A stretch of 64,000 nucleotides of DNA from Diaporthe sp. PMI_573. Its lineage: Eukaryota > Ascomycota > Sordariomycetes > Diaporthales > Diaporthaceae. The translations under genes and the position numbers were made by a program. The notes below the pieces were generated by a model, which worked only from the letters and a program-made list of their open reading frames with translations, was not told where the DNA came from and ran no database searches. Positions 42,592-56,519 of this stretch are shown piece by piece (positions within the stretch are counted from its first letter, which is position 1; each line of letters starts with the position of its first letter). The stretch is taken from positions 248,001 to 312,000 of the forward strand of contig JAJTUP010000034.1 in NCBI GenBank assembly GCA_021399435.1. The letters are read 5' to 3'.

Positions 42592-43821
42592 CTACTCGTT
42601 GATTCTGTGCTGCCAGACCATCTGTTCTTCTCTGTAATCCGCCCGAGGTTAGCATTGAGCAAATTTTCTATTAGTGGAAAAGAACATTGTTCAGAGAAAA
42701 GCATGGCTTACCTGGCGCTGTAGGTGCTTGCAGCGAGAATTCTCTGCATTTGCTCATTGGTTGTGAACATTACTTGTCTCGCCACAAACCAGCGAACTGC
42801 AAATTTCAAGAGTCAGCTTGTGAGGTGCACACTTTGATGAGCTGCATCGAGATGAAGAATCGCGCGTAAGCGTCTGTGCTGAAGAAGGGTCTTTCTTACT
42901 TCCTTCGTGGCAAGGAGGGCTTGTCAGGCTGCCCTCGTATGACCAGAATTCGTTAAATCTTGCCACACTCGACAGAGCTTCTGGTAGAGACAGCGTGGCC
43001 TCAGTGGTCGCAGTGTCATTGAACCGTATGAGAGGGGAGGGGAGCTGGTCCACGAAAGCATCACTGGTGTTCCCCGGATCCAGCATAATGGCGAAGACCG
43101 CCTTCTCGTGACCCTCAGCGTCAACGTGCACGAGATGCAGCTCGGCGCGGGTGCGATAGTTGTTTATCGAGTGGTCAGCCGGGGTGTGAATGTGCCAGCC
43201 GACAAGGTAAACAGTCTCGTTGTCGTAGGTCACCGACGGGTTGTCAGTGTAGACTCCCTCGGGGTGCTGCACCGTGAACGCAGGACCATATCCCCAGTTC
43301 CAAAAGTTCCCTGATGTCTCGTTGGGATAGTTGAAGGTAGGGATGTGGTTCAGCGAAAGGCCATTATTGAGGCTGAGCGCAATTGGAGACTGCTGGGTTC
43401 CAGCTTGGCAAAGTTCGTAGTCTAGTAGAGCCAATTAGATGAATCCCATGCATTTGGGCTGTCGTTGCCAATACAAGACAAGCCTCTGGCTTGGTGCGCT
43501 GGGGGGGGGGCTACCCGCAGGCATAGTACGCCCATCGCCGCAAGAATTCCAGCCGTGCACAACATCGACCTTCGTCCGCACACGAAGATGCGCATTGTTC
43601 GGTGCAGTTTTATCCAATCAGGAGTTCTCCTCACCTGCGCTGACTCTTCCCCAGTCAAATGATGCATCGTAGCTCCAATCGCTGGCTTCCGGGCCAGTTG
43701 ACGAGTTGCCTCCGTTGGCCCCATCTTGTCGCTTTGCCAACTGCCCGTGGTAATTGTGTGTCGCACAGCCGAGGGTGGCTGTGGCCAGTGACAGGGCGAC
43801 TAACAGGCTGTGTTTAAGCAT
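42592..43821 (-). CDS. Secreted alpha-carbonic anhydrase
   Basis: Exons 43821-43635, 43421-42900, 42796-42712 and 42631-42592 give 277 residues. A signal peptide (LLVALSLATATLGCA) is followed by a short linker and the alpha-CA fold: WSYDASFDWG, CQAGTQQSPIAL, zinc-binding His residues in GWHIHTPADH and AELHLVHVD, and WSYEGSLTSPPCHEGIRWFV across the exon 2/3 junction. The last exon gives the family-typical end QMVWQHRINE. It hydrates CO2 to bicarbonate outside the cell or in the secretory path, and fungal relatives act in pH and CO2 sensing. The small last exons were placed by matching that C-terminus. Confidence 0.88.
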
Positions 43822-45876
43822 TATATCCTGCAGGCTATTGTGAGGTCTGTTGTGTGCAAAAAGACCCGGTAGGCGGAACAGCCGGCGAAGGTTCACGGGC
43901 AAAAGCTTCGAGAGACGAGTGGAAGCCAAGTGCCTGTCTCGAGTCTCGAGCAGGATGCTGAGGAGATTTATATAATTTCATCATCGCTCCTGGCGGTAGA
44001 ATTGAGTTTCTCGGCCTTTGCTCCCCTGACTATGATAACCCCATCTCGTTTCCCGGGCCAGGAATATCAGTGGGCCTCGCCCTGCCCACCCAACAGTCGG
44101 GGTAGCAATACCGAAAAATCGTGATGTAGCCGACGTTGGGTCAGGAGCCAGCAGGCCGGGTTGCCAAGGAGCTACCATGCTATGCATATCTTGCGCGCCT
44201 TGGCTTGGCAAACCTATACTTGGCTATGCCAAGGTACGCGTTTGTTTGCGCCTGATGAAACAGAGGCGAAGATAGAGTTTACTTAAGCTGATGGCATGAC
44301 TCTGACGAGTACTCGGAAATGAAACCTCAGCCTAGAACAAATTGTAAAATGCGGGCTTGTCGGTGGGATGGTGTGCGTGTCCGGCGCTGACCTTGGCGCC
44401 TGCCATTTTCCTAAGCTTGGAAAAGTCTTGTTACTATCTTGGCCTGATAGTCTGCGAGTTGTCTGGGTAGCCGGCCGCCGGGCGACCCCATTATCGAAGC
44501 GCGTTGTCATGCTTACGGCGGCACCGAACAAGTCCTAGCTAGTGCAATGGAACACCACATTTTCTTTGCACAGCCACTGATCTTCACTGTCCAACAGACA
44601 TCGCTCACCACTAATTGTGGTGATCCGTGACTCGATATGCAGCTTGAATGCAAAGATGGGCACATCGCTCGGAGGTCCGGTCAATCCAAGAGTGCCGCTA
44701 CGGTGAGAACCGTGTGCCAAGTTCACGGTAGCCGCGCGATTTTCGCCTCATACAAGCCTCACGAGACCCCCGGGTAACTTATACCCCAAAGATGTTGGGC
44801 ATCTATCCTTTTTCATGTAGTAACACTAAGTCGGAAGGAAATCCCCAGCCCACAATTAAAGTGTTTGTGTTTGGTCTTTCAGGTTTTGGGAAGCAATGGC
44901 AACGTCTTTACCACTAGCCCAAGCAAATAATTGGCATGAAATTGCAGGCTTAGTGTGTCAACCACCTGGGTACTTCTCAGCCCTAGCGCCCCACTATTGT
45001 TACTGTCCCCCTGCGAGTGCTTCTACCTGTTCACTTCTGGATCTGCGCTCGCAATAGGGGTCTCCTATGCGTGGGTCTATTTTTGGGAGCTCGTTCAAAG
45101 CAGTCCGATGATTTCAGTTGCCGACAACCAAGTGTTTCTGACAAAGTCAATGGCTTCCCCGGGTAAACATTCACCTCGATAAAACTGTAAATGACAGCAT
45201 GTCCTCTTTCAAGAATCATGTCAGTTAAGGAAACTTTCGGGAGAGTGCTCCCTCAGCATTTGCGCTCTGAAATTAACATCGAGCCTAGATCCTGGGCTCG
45301 GAGCATGTTGTTGTCGTCATGCCCCGCACAGGAGTAGAGAAACTCTTGGCGCCGATTCTTGTCCAAAGAGGGGCCCACATCTGTTGGAAACATGACTGCG
45401 CCCAGTCTGCTGGGAATTCGTATTTGGCAATTCCTTGGCGATCTTATTGTGGTACATGATATTAGTTACAACGGCAGATTCAACCTCGCGCTCTGCTTCA
45501 ATGCTCAAGACAAACTCTTGGGGACCGCCAACGGAAGTAACTTGTTAGAATGGCTTTGCCCGCAACGGGGCCCTCTGAGCTCGGGCGGCCTCTTCTGCTG
45601 ATAAGAATGGGCCGGACACAGAGGAATCTTGGAATCGATTCGCCGCATTTAAGCTGCCGCGCACAAAGGATCACAGATACACCCGGCCAGGCCGGACAGC
45701 AGAACAAGATTTTCAAAACTGATTTTATGTACGATCCTGCCGTGTCCGTTTAGGCATTGGCATTCGTGGCCTGCTCCTTGGCAATCACGGCAATGTACTT
45801 GAGACCACCATCCATCAAGCCCCGTAGTCTTATACAACCTCGAGAGACCGGTTTTAGGTTGCGCAGTATCGTCACT
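43822..45876. other. Intergenic
   Basis: About 2 kb with no supported gene. Short frames (for example 44283-44531 minus, 44955-45182 plus) show no domain. It may contain undetected decay products like its neighbour at 45877-46365. Confidence 0.45.
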
Positions 45877-46365
45877 TCAGTCGCTACTTTGCCTCCGTCC
45901 AACTTTGATTGTCGCTTCACCAGGTGGGATATGGTTTGTTTCGAGCCAGATATTTTGCGGCCGCTCATGATGTATGACAAAGTCATAATTCAGGAGAACG
46001 TGGCCGAGCATGATCTTCAGCTCGGCTGAAGCAAAGAATCACCCGGGGCAGGCGTTTCGCCCCCCTCCAAAAGAAAGATAATCCAGGCTAGCAGTCGCTG
46101 TCCGAGTCCAGACTCTTCTCGGTGAATCGGAAGGGCTGGAATTCCTGGGGACCGGTCCCCAAATATTGGGTTATAGATATGATTCTAGAAGGTAGGGATT
46201 CCGACTTGATACCCCTTAGGGAGAAACACTCCGGACGGTGTAGTAACGCCGTCTTTGGCGTTGACATTCCTCAACGGCCCGATTGTCAGGACCGAATTCA
46301 GCCGTTGGCTTTCACAAAAGACGCACGCTGCAAATCTCCCGCCGAAACTCTTTAATATACTCGGG
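45877..46365 (-). pseudogene. Cytochrome P450 fragment with stops
   Basis: Only the C-terminal third is left. One piece (about 46340-46190) reads RLNSVLTIGPLRNV, DGVTTPSGVFLPKG and YQVGIPTF, the region before the meander. After a stop and a gap, a second frame (about 46055-45877) reads FGGGRNACPG*FFASAELKI, the haem loop with a TGA where Arg (CGA) is expected, then LLNYDFVIHHERPQNIWLET and IPPGEATIKV. Missing sequence between the two and in-frame stops show it cannot be functional. The tail resembles fungal P450s of terpenoid pathways. Confidence 0.75.
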
Positions 46366-47110
46366 CCTGCCTGACCCGACAAGGTCCAATATGATATGGG
46401 TTATGGCAGACGCAAATGTATGGATGGATGGCAGCACTGACTAGCAAGAGGCGTGCCGCAAGAGTCTTGCAGTCTCACATATAAGTGGTTTCGTTTTTAA
46501 ATTATAGATAGAATTAGGTTGTAAAAATGCCCTACTAACATTGTGAGCGTGTGAGCGTGTGGCCCGTGCGCCCACACGGATACAATTGACGTATTGAGGA
46601 CAGTTGCCTTGTCTCTGTGTCCCCTTACCCCCTCTCGTGCTCGTGACAGGTGTTGGTAAACTTGGCTGTTGCTGGGAAGGCGGGGTATGCTGGATGTTGG
46701 TGGCACATGGGTACTTTGAAAGAGTACCAAACCTCACCAGCAGCTTTGCTCGGCCTTGAACCTCGCAGGCGGGTGTTATTCAGAGGTGGCCAGCATCAAT
46801 ACATATATGTCGGAACCCACTAGCTTTCCTGAGTGCAGCACAGTTTCGGCGATACTGAGCAGGTCTGACCGAAAGTTTTGCTGTCGGTACGTCGAGTTTG
46901 AAGTCGATTCGACAAGAATCTCGCGTAATTGCCGTGGTTGCCAAGTAACACCCCCCCAGTTGCCAAGGGGACCCTTGTGTTTGTAAGCAAGCAAGCACTG
47001 GCCGCCAGAGGTGGCATGTCAGCCCGCGAGTTTAGCGCAGAGCACCGAAAGTCGCCACCCCTCCACATCACGAGATACAAGCTGCCAACGTCGACCGGGG
47101 AAACACTAGC
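46366..47110. other. Intergenic, upstream of proline iminopeptidase
   Basis: About 745 bp. A gtgagcgt direct repeat occurs near 46541-46558. Nothing else was seen. Confidence 0.5.
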
Positions 47111-48623
<1,513 letters not shown>

Positions 48624-48972
48624 CTGTATGCCGGATTAATCGTCAAGTATTGCCATAGTTGCTTGTATTGCGTGTGCATTCAAATTTTGTGCATTATCTT
48701 GAGATAGATCATTGCTTAGCCTGCTTGGACTATTCCTGCCCTGGAAGAGCGGTACATTGATACCAGATTGCTTTTGGCCCGGAGAACCTTTGGGATATAG
48801 CAAATGCTACGTGAAGGATATTTCCAGGGCAAATTACAAAATAAACCCCCTCCGCTAGTGAGCCAAGTTCATTCACTTGTGCACCGAATTTGATGAAATG
48901 CTTGATGTACACTGCGTGTACACTGCGTCAAACTCCTTAAAGAACAACTCAAGCCAGTCCCGTGTCTACCTC
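48624..48972. other. Convergent intergenic spacer
   Basis: About 350 bp between the convergent peptidase genes. Nothing was seen. Confidence 0.5.
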
Positions 48973-50206
48973 TTAGGCAGCAGTAGCGAAGCCGATGCGT
49001 GAGTTGGTAGTATCGTAAACGGAATAGTAGTTCTCCAAGAACTTCTGGCCAATGATGGTATTGACACCCGAGCTGCCACCGTCGTTAATCCAGGCGTAGT
49101 ACTTGCCAGAGGTGAGACCGAAGACACTGTACTGGGCGGTTGGGACAAGATACTGGGCCGGCGTCAGTGTGTAAGTCGTCGATCCAAACTTGATGCCAAA
49201 GTTCGCAGTCGGCTTCGTGGTGAAGACAGCAAGCCCGGATGAGCTGTCGGTCTTGCCGCCGGTGGCGGACAGGAACGCGGAGTAGGCCGAGCTCGGGATG
49301 TAAATCAAGGTGGTGCCGGTGTCGACGATACCAGAGGCACTCGACGCGAGCGTCTGGGAGCCGTAGGTGAAGCTAGCGATCGAGATGCCCCAGTAGGCTG
49401 AGGCAGTGCCGCTCGTGAGCTTGGAGAAGTAGGTGAGCGTGCCAGTGTATTTCGACGAATCGGTGCCACCAAGAGTCAGCTCGCCATTAGCATCATCGGT
49501 GTCGCTGCCGGACTCGGGCTTGAAGGAGACACCCAGGACTTCTGTCGAGATGGAGCCTTGACTTTTCAGGTTGTCTAGAAAAGTTGGTACGGTATTGGCG
49601 TTGGATACTGTGCCCTGTGTAAGGCCGACCGGGCCGAAACCAAAGATTCCGTCTACGCCGCTAAAACCCGAGGAGGTGGAAGCAGAACCGATCGACTGGG
49701 ACGACACGGTCAGGCCGCCAAAACTCACGGTATCCGTATACTCGGTACCAGAGAACGAGCCACTTCCGTAGCTGACAGAGACCGAGCCACCAGTAGACTT
49801 GCCAGTCGAGCTCTTCTCGCACGCGCTTTGGGCACCGCACCATGTGTTCGAGGCTGTACAGCGTTCTGCGTCAGTGGGGGTCGTCTTAGGCGTCCCTTTT
49901 TGAGAAGAACTCACATCCAGTGTCGACGATCAGATCATAGGTTTTACCACCAATGGTGACCGGGGCGACGTATGAAACGTCCTCGTTGGTGACCGTGCCA
50001 GAGCTGACCTCCACGGCGCGGGTCGCAGGGGCGGCCTGCTCGCCATTGATCGCGCTGATGCGGGCATGGCCTTTCTGGACAATATTGTTGATCGAGGTGA
50101 CGTTGGAGTGTTTCCTCAACGGCAGAGCGATGGCCTCAGCCCGGCTCTCAAGCGGAGCCGCGGACACTGCCACGGCAGCTACAGAAAGGCAGGCGACAAA
50201 CAACAT
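48973..50206 (-). CDS. Secreted pepsin-like aspartic protease (A1)
   Basis: Exons 50206-49915 and 49853-48973 give 390 residues from ATG 50206. A signal peptide (MLFVACLSVAAVAVSA) and a propeptide of about 70 residues precede the mature enzyme. Active-site motifs are DLIVDTGSSNTW, spanning the 61-bp intron, and ASGIVDTGTTLIYIP, with the flap in VSVSYGSGSFSGTEYTD and the C-terminal IIGQKFLENYYSVYDTTNSR. It matches fungal aspergillopepsin/polyporopepsin-like enzymes that digest extracellular protein at acid pH. A TATA box lies about 110 bp upstream of the ATG. Confidence 0.92.
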
Positions 50207-52201
50207 TGTGGTGGATAAGACAAGACCTAGAGGCAAAGATGCATGAAGCAAAGGAGTAGTAACTATCACTTGCAAAGATAAAACATTCTCTTGAGCGACC
50301 GTCAAGGCAGGTATTTATACTAAGCCTGGATCTCATGGCCCATACTCGGAAAATACACTAGTCACACACATGGCCATGATATTGGTTGTCCATGGCCACG
50401 CTGTTCGGAAAAGGAAGGTGGACATCAGCAGCAGCTTCGTTCTTTTCCCCATCGTTGTATGGTGGGCTTTGCTTATCTCGGGTTGCTTCAGGAACACGGG
50501 ATTTTACTAGGATATAGTTGCAGTGGGGAGAAATAGTGCCCGGCAGTGTTCCCGGGGGTCTGACAATGCACGCGCTTAAAGCACGCCACCTTCTTCTTCC
50601 AGATTCTCTCTCGTAAGAAAGGGGCCTCAAATGTGTCAATTAGGTCGCGGTAGAATGGTCCAGGTTTATCAAGTGAGTTTGTAACTGACATTGGACTCAG
50701 CAAAAGACCCATACCTCTCGCTCGTCAGAGAAATGCAAGTTATCTCCTCGCTGCCGGTAATTAGATGACTTTTCCTCTCAAGTTTTTCAACCACTCACCG
50801 GGACTCGACCATTCTTTAGTAGATGAACGCACCTATCCCATGTGTATTCCGTCGATACTAAAGGAAACATATCATGGCGACTCTCTTTTGCACAACTCGA
50901 TGTAGTTCACATAGCAGATCAATGCGCACATTCCTCTCCGTTGCCCTCAGGGTCTGTATATTCTGAAGCCCCTCAGTTGCAGACCTGGGCAGGGCAAGTC
51001 GATCCTTGGGCCACACAGGCGGACTGGTTAATCTCTCGTAGAGATGCCCACCTGTTGTTGCCCATGACTTCAGGAGTCTCTGAAGGTGGTGTGGGAACCG
51101 GCCATGTGACGCAGTTTTGGATGTCGTCCCAGCGGGGGCTACCTCGAACCTGTAGACAGTTGACGACCCATGTAGAATGAGAACAAGCTTTTGGCACAGT
51201 ACAAGCTTTTGGTTCAAGCTTTCTTGGCCATGTTGGCATGCAGAAATGTTACCTGGTGGTGCTCAAGTGATGGCTACCTGCCCTATTGGGCTGGTCGTTG
51301 ATGCTTATCGGTCGAGACAACAGGGATTTTCATCGAAACGCCGCCGCTAATGCGATTCGTGGGCCATTTCAAAGAGAAGGATGCCCCAACGCTTACCGTA
51401 AGCCCTAGTCAGCAGTTGAGTTGGGTGGTATTTGGCTGGGTCCAGCGGGAATGAGCCCGGCTAGCGGCAGTTCTTTAGTCTTCAGCGGCCAGCCGAATGG
51501 GGTGACGCGACTCTTGCAGCTCAGCGGTGCCGGTCCACTGCTATGGTTGGAACGTTCAATAGATTCGTTCCTGATAGGGAAGGTATTTGATCTCTGTTCG
51601 GGAGCGGAGTTAGTATCGATGACTCGCACCCGAGAATTACGCATCGTAACATCAGAATGGTGGCAGCTTGTTCCCCACCGTGCAAAACTGCAGCCGCCAT
51701 ACCCGGGCAGTGCGAGGCATGGCGAGCCGAGGATAACGGCTAACGAGCCGTTGCAGACTGCAACCAGAGCAGCGGAGGACTCTACATATATGTAATGTCC
51801 GGGGGCACACATTCTGTCACACACAAGATCCATCCTGGAAAGTGCATGATGAGCGACTGGACGTACAGTAGTTCCGGCTCGGTGCGAATCCACGCCCCAA
51901 CTGGCCCCAGCCTTGGGCGGCAATGACGCGGACGTACGCATGGGGTGAAAACGGCAACAGAAGACCGTTTCATGCACTGTTGGTGTAGTTGCCATAATCA
52001 AGGACATAACACAACAGACACTCCACAAAGCACTGTTTCCGGCCGGTGCACCATCTCGAATGAACGGCCCATAATTCACAACATGATTCTTGTATGTTCG
52101 AAACATTGTTTCTTGGAATCACATATACAGTAGTAGATAGTTATCATTGTTAAGACGACAAGTAATGGGATCCTTTGGTGCCTGATAGTGAAGATCGTCG
52201 C
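50207..52201. other. Intergenic
   Basis: About 2 kb. The only long frame, minus 52106-51405 (233 codons, true ATG), has no recognised domain and an odd composition, and is not called. The protease promoter lies at the left end. Confidence 0.45.
50312..50319 (-). promoter_or_regulatory. TATA box of the aspartic protease gene
   Basis: Minus-strand tataaata, 106-113 bp before the ATG at 50206, a normal distance for a strongly inducible secreted-enzyme gene. Confidence 0.5.
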
Positions 52202-54335
52202 TTAGAGTTTCCTTTCGCTCACCCTGACCTTCAAATCTGTCTGCTTAACGAACCACACGTTGTACGTTTTCAGTTCCGCGTTCGGGTCCGCCAGCTCGAG
52301 GTCAAATTTACGGACCAGCTTTGGAACCAGCTTGCACATTTCCATCATTGAAATATTTTTGCCCAGACAAGTTCTTGCACCATGGCCGAACTGGAGAAGG
52401 TGTGGTGTGGTGTTAGGAACGACTCCACGCACCCATATGTCGTGATACCAAAGCAAGTGCGTAAACGGGTAAAGACTCACTGTTAGAAAATATCGATCCA
52501 TCTTACGATCGGTCTCCTCGTCGCCAGTCAGCCATCTTTCTACATATTATGTTAGTCCTGCTACGGGTCCTGAAGTGATGCGTTCTGGAACATTCCAAAA
52601 CATGAAAGACGGGGATCCGTGGAAGGAGAAGAATGATACTGACCAGGCCGGAAGTCGTCAACTCGACTGCCGAAGACTTCTGCGTTGCGATGTGCAACCC
52701 AGGAGTTGATACCGACGTATGTCTGAATTCACAGTTTTTGTCAGCCGGCCTGAGTCATTCATCTGCAGGGGGAGATAAGAAGAGCGTTCATAGGCTTCGG
52801 TTTGCCATATTACGAGAAACTCACCCCTTCTGGGAAGAATTGGCCGGCGAGCTGAGCTCCTCCCTTAGGAACCACTCTCTGCATCGGCAGGCCCGCCGCA
52901 GGGTGCAGCCTTATAGCCTCTTTGACGACTGCTTGAAGGTAAGGCATCTTCTGCGTATCGCTGAAAGTAAGACTCTCGCTGATCTCTCCATTAGAAATCA
53001 TCGTGTCGATTTCGGCTCGTAGCTATCAACTCCATGTAAGCTTCAAGGTCGGGGCCACTTCAGAATGACTTGTAGTGGCGGCAAGTGCAATTCGTTGTAC
53101 CTTGGCAAGAGACTCAGGATGCTTCAACAAGTTCCACATCACGGCTGTAAGACTGATACTCGTCGTATCACTGCCGGCGTTAATATTCGCTGCGGCCGTG
53201 CTGTAGACTTCGAAGTCTGTGAAGTAGTCGGGCTTCTCCTTATGCAACCGCAGGGCACGTGCCAGGAAGAAGTTATCGCCGATAGTTTTGTCCGTCGCAT
53301 ATTGCTTCATCTCTTCCCTCACAAATTTGATGATCTTGACCATTGCCTGGGCCCCTGCGGCCCCGTATAAAAACAGAAATTTGTGCAGTTCTGGGTAGAT
53401 ACCGACGCGGGCTGCGTAGACTATGAAGAAATCGAGAGACCGGATCAGGTTCATGTCGTCTTGACCAGCATCGAGGAAGCCGAAGCGCTTTGCTACCTGT
53501 ACTCGTCATTGACATTAGCTACATGTGGATTCAATTCGAGATGGCGCGAGCTTACTGTTATGTTTCCAATAACATCAAAAGCATAGCACTGCATCCATTG
53601 TTGTAAATCCACTGCAGTTCCAGCCCTATTTCGACGCGTCAACAACCAGCTCCCAATTTTACCTCATGCCAGATGTAACTTTCCAATTCGAACTCACCGA
53701 GCAATCTCGCGGAACCTAGTCTCTACCAAGGCGATGCATTCGTCAACCTGTGCTTCCATCTTGACCAATGACGACATGGTGCTATCCATCGTATATCAGC
53801 AAACATCGCATTTTGGGAACGCATCAGCATATTATAGGAAATGGGAGAACCTCGTCTCACAGACGAGTGATGGGAAAGTAGAGAAACTGGAGTAAACACA
53901 CTATAGTCCTGCTAGCTTCTTCCTGATCGCGACATGCTTGTCATTTTCGGGCATCTGGAACATGTTCCAATCCTTTTTGAAAGGCAGCCCGCTTGCAGAA
54001 TACCATGGCCCCTTTGTAAAGGTGGTTCCTAGGCCATAGATAGCCTTGACAGCGGCAGGATCATCGAGCGAGTATTCGTTGGGTGCGATACGGACCACCG
54101 GGCCATACTTGCGATGCAAATCGATGTTGAGCCGTGGGAGCACCCCAGTCCATACTTTATGCAGATACCACAACCGACTGAAACGTGCCGAGAAGGGCCC
54201 TGGAATAGATCTCAGTGGGGAGATTGCCGCTCGTATCAAAGAGTAGATTATCGTAACGCCGGCTAGAGCTATTGCACACCGCAGAGCTAGCCCCGGGGTG
54301 CTCGTGGTGCCAAATATCGCGTGCAAGGCGTCCAT
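52202..54335 (-). CDS. Cytochrome P450 monooxygenase, eight exons
   Basis: Exons 54335-53902, 53781-53698, 53625-53556, 53496-53101, 53022-52825, 52722-52644, 52539-52481 and 52390-52202 join to 502 residues. An N-terminal anchor (LALRCAIALAGVTIIYSLI) precedes IPGPFSARFSRLWYLHK. P450 motifs are the I-helix NINAGSDTTS, the K-helix KEAIRLHP, FRPERW across exons 6-7 and the haem loop FGHGARTCLGKN. It resembles fungal P450s of the pisatin demethylase type, which oxidise small aromatic or plant compounds. The substrate is unknown. Intron 6 (52540-52643) is a family B repetitive intron placed inside the PERW motif. Confidence 0.88.
52540..52643 (-). repeat. Introner-like element family B, copy 2 (intron 6 of the second P450)
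   Basis: A 104-bp intron in phase 1, inside the codon for the Glu of PERW. It is homologous to 48066-48170 over most of its length, including the donor gtcagt, the 21-bp identical block (52588-52608, complement) and the agcagg.ctaac branch region, while the surrounding exons are unrelated. Confidence 0.88.
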
Positions 54336-56519
54336 TGCATGGGTAATCGCTGAGTTGCCTCAGATGTCGGTGAAGAGTAGCCCCTCGTTGAGCGAACGAA
54401 GAGAGAGCGATGAACGACTCGATGACACGATGGTTGATTGCCGAGGAGCCCGGAGATAAACATTCAATTCCCGTATTTGACTGCACACGAATTTGATAAT
54501 GTAGGTCGAGTCGAAGCCTATTAGTATATATATCACGTGTGAGAGAAGAGGAGTCGAAGGTTGCTGCAACCAGACGATGTCACGCTCTATGCAACCCAGG
54601 TGGCGGCGGTCCTCGGCACTCCTTCACGTCCGATGCATCCGACCTCCCAGAATAATCGCTACTGGATGCGCAAGTCGATACCCGCACATTTGGCAAGTGC
54701 GCGAGTCTACCTGAGTCTTTTCTGGGGATCGATCAAAGGCAGTGAGTGACGTAGATACCGGCCCCTCAAGTGCAGGTAAGTACTGTAGACAAATGTCTGG
54801 TGTTATTCCGTTGTAGCACCACTAATGAACCAAGCGCGGCCTGAAACGGCCATCAATGTCGGAAATACTGTGTAGCGGGTTTGGGGTGTATCATGTCCTG
54901 AAAGCTTTGATTCAGTCTCACCGGAAGTGACAGGCCAGCTCCTTAACCTGCAGGAGTCTCATTCGCTTTCTCGGGCGATTCCATTTACCCGGGCTTCCAA
55001 TCAGAGGCAGCTGATGACCAAGCTGTATGTACTATGTAGATCTCTGCCGGCCACTCTCCTCCACCGCCAGAGCAGATCTTAGTAATTTGGCAGCCAGATT
55101 CTCATGGTTTAAGAATGATTCAGTCCGACAGCCCGCATTGCAACCGCGGACTGACTGTCTACCGATCGTGGTAGGTTCCGCCGACGGAACACCGAGCACC
55201 GACAACACGAGCACTCCACATGAGCGCGTCCTCCGAGACCGACATGTCAATTTCTTGTCATGTCAAAACATCGCAATGATTGATTTTGAGTCTGAAAACC
55301 CCCAGCTTGGGTGTGCAGCGCTTCCTGCAATGTCGTTCAACCGGCGTTCCACAGCCTTCAACCTCATCGATCCCCATGAGGTTGACCTATTCCGAAAATT
55401 GTATGAAGAGTCTTGTCAGAGTTTTGTCACAATCCACACTTCTCTGTGCGGGTGGACTATACTCCTACTCATGCTTTTGAAATTTTTTGGGGGGGTTGAT
55501 ACAGTACACACGGAGGCTGTTTGTGTGAGAAATACCCTCGCTCGGCACAAACAAGTAGGCGCGGGTGAAACTCACTTCGCACCAGCTCTCACTTGGCGGC
55601 TACAGCTAAATATGCGCGTAATATTGTGTAGAATGTCTCCGGATTTTGTCCAACTTACTATATCTTGGGTGACCTCTGTAGAGATGTTACGCACGATTCC
55701 TCAACGTGGATGAGCACGGCCCGCATATTCGTAGTCTGGAGAGCTTACGTCTTTGCTACTAGATGAGCATCTATCGAAGACAGGGCATCAACAGATGTTA
55801 GCAGGGGCTACAAAATCGGATATTGATTCAGTCACAGATGGTGGAGCTCTCCCTTATACGCATTCAAAGATAGCGTAATTACCTGGCGCTCCCAAGTCCA
55901 TGCTTCTACGGAGCAACTCTAGCGTGTAGATGGAGGCTTAACCACAGCTTTGTTTTTGATATGGACCCAGGACGCACGTCAACCACAGAATTTCGCGCTG
56001 CACTGCGTATGATTGGAACAAATTCCCATCGTCCTGGGGTATTTTAAATGGAAAGGCACTCGTTGAAGTGGGAAATATCCACCACCGCCTGTTTTGTTCT
56101 TTCCCAAGTCAAACCCAAGTCTGGGATTACCGAAATCCTGGCTTTTATACTATATTGTGGCTGCTGAGAACCATCAAAGATTTCAACCACCAATGAAACG
56201 GAAAAACACTCCAGCTATAAGGGGCGACACTGGCATGATCAATGTCTCTAGTGAATTGGGTTTCATGCGGAGCGGGCTGCTACCATTCACTCCCGTGTGG
56301 GGGGGGGGCAGCCGGGGTGTAGGGCTGCTAGGCCCGCTGGCCCGCTGCCGCCAACCCTTAGCGGCGATCTTGGGAACCTCAACCTTCTCAGATCGGCACT
56401 GCACAGGCTTCTTGGGCTCTGAGCTACGATTTGTGGATCTCAACTCGGCTAAAATATCACAGCCGTTGTAGGGATCTTACATATCTCACCTCGTTCAATT
56501 GAACCCTGCAAAACTCAGG
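54336..56519. other. Intergenic
   Basis: About 2.2 kb upstream of two divergent genes. It contains one sizeable unassigned frame (55027-55713). A G9 run occurs near 56299-56307. Nothing else was seen. Confidence 0.45.
55027..55713 (+). CDS. Unassigned ORF
   Basis: An ATG-initiated frame of 228 residues. A central stretch (LPAMSFNRRSTAFNLIDPHE, then VDLFRKLYEES) is protein-like and vaguely recalls regulatory domains of fungal zinc-cluster factors, but no DNA-binding domain precedes it. The N- and C-terminal parts look random. Possibly a relic. Little confidence. Confidence 0.2.
   Translation: MYYVDLCRPLSSTARADLSNLAARFSWFKNDSVRQPALQPRTDCLPIVVGSADGTPSTDNTSTPHERVLRDRHVNFLSCQNIAMIDFESENPQLGCAALPAMSFNRRSTAFNLIDPHEVDLFRKLYEESCQSFVTIHTSLCGWTILLLMLLKFFGGVDTVHTEAVCVRNTLARHKQVGAGETHFAPALTWRLQLNMRVILCRMSPDFVQLTISWVTSVEMLRTIPQRG

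Noticed and set aside
51405..52106. 233-codon ATG-initiated frame on the minus strand
   Set aside because: Composition is rich in Cys, His, Pro and Ser, with no helix or strand pattern or domain, and no introns or neighbours support it. Most likely a chance frame.
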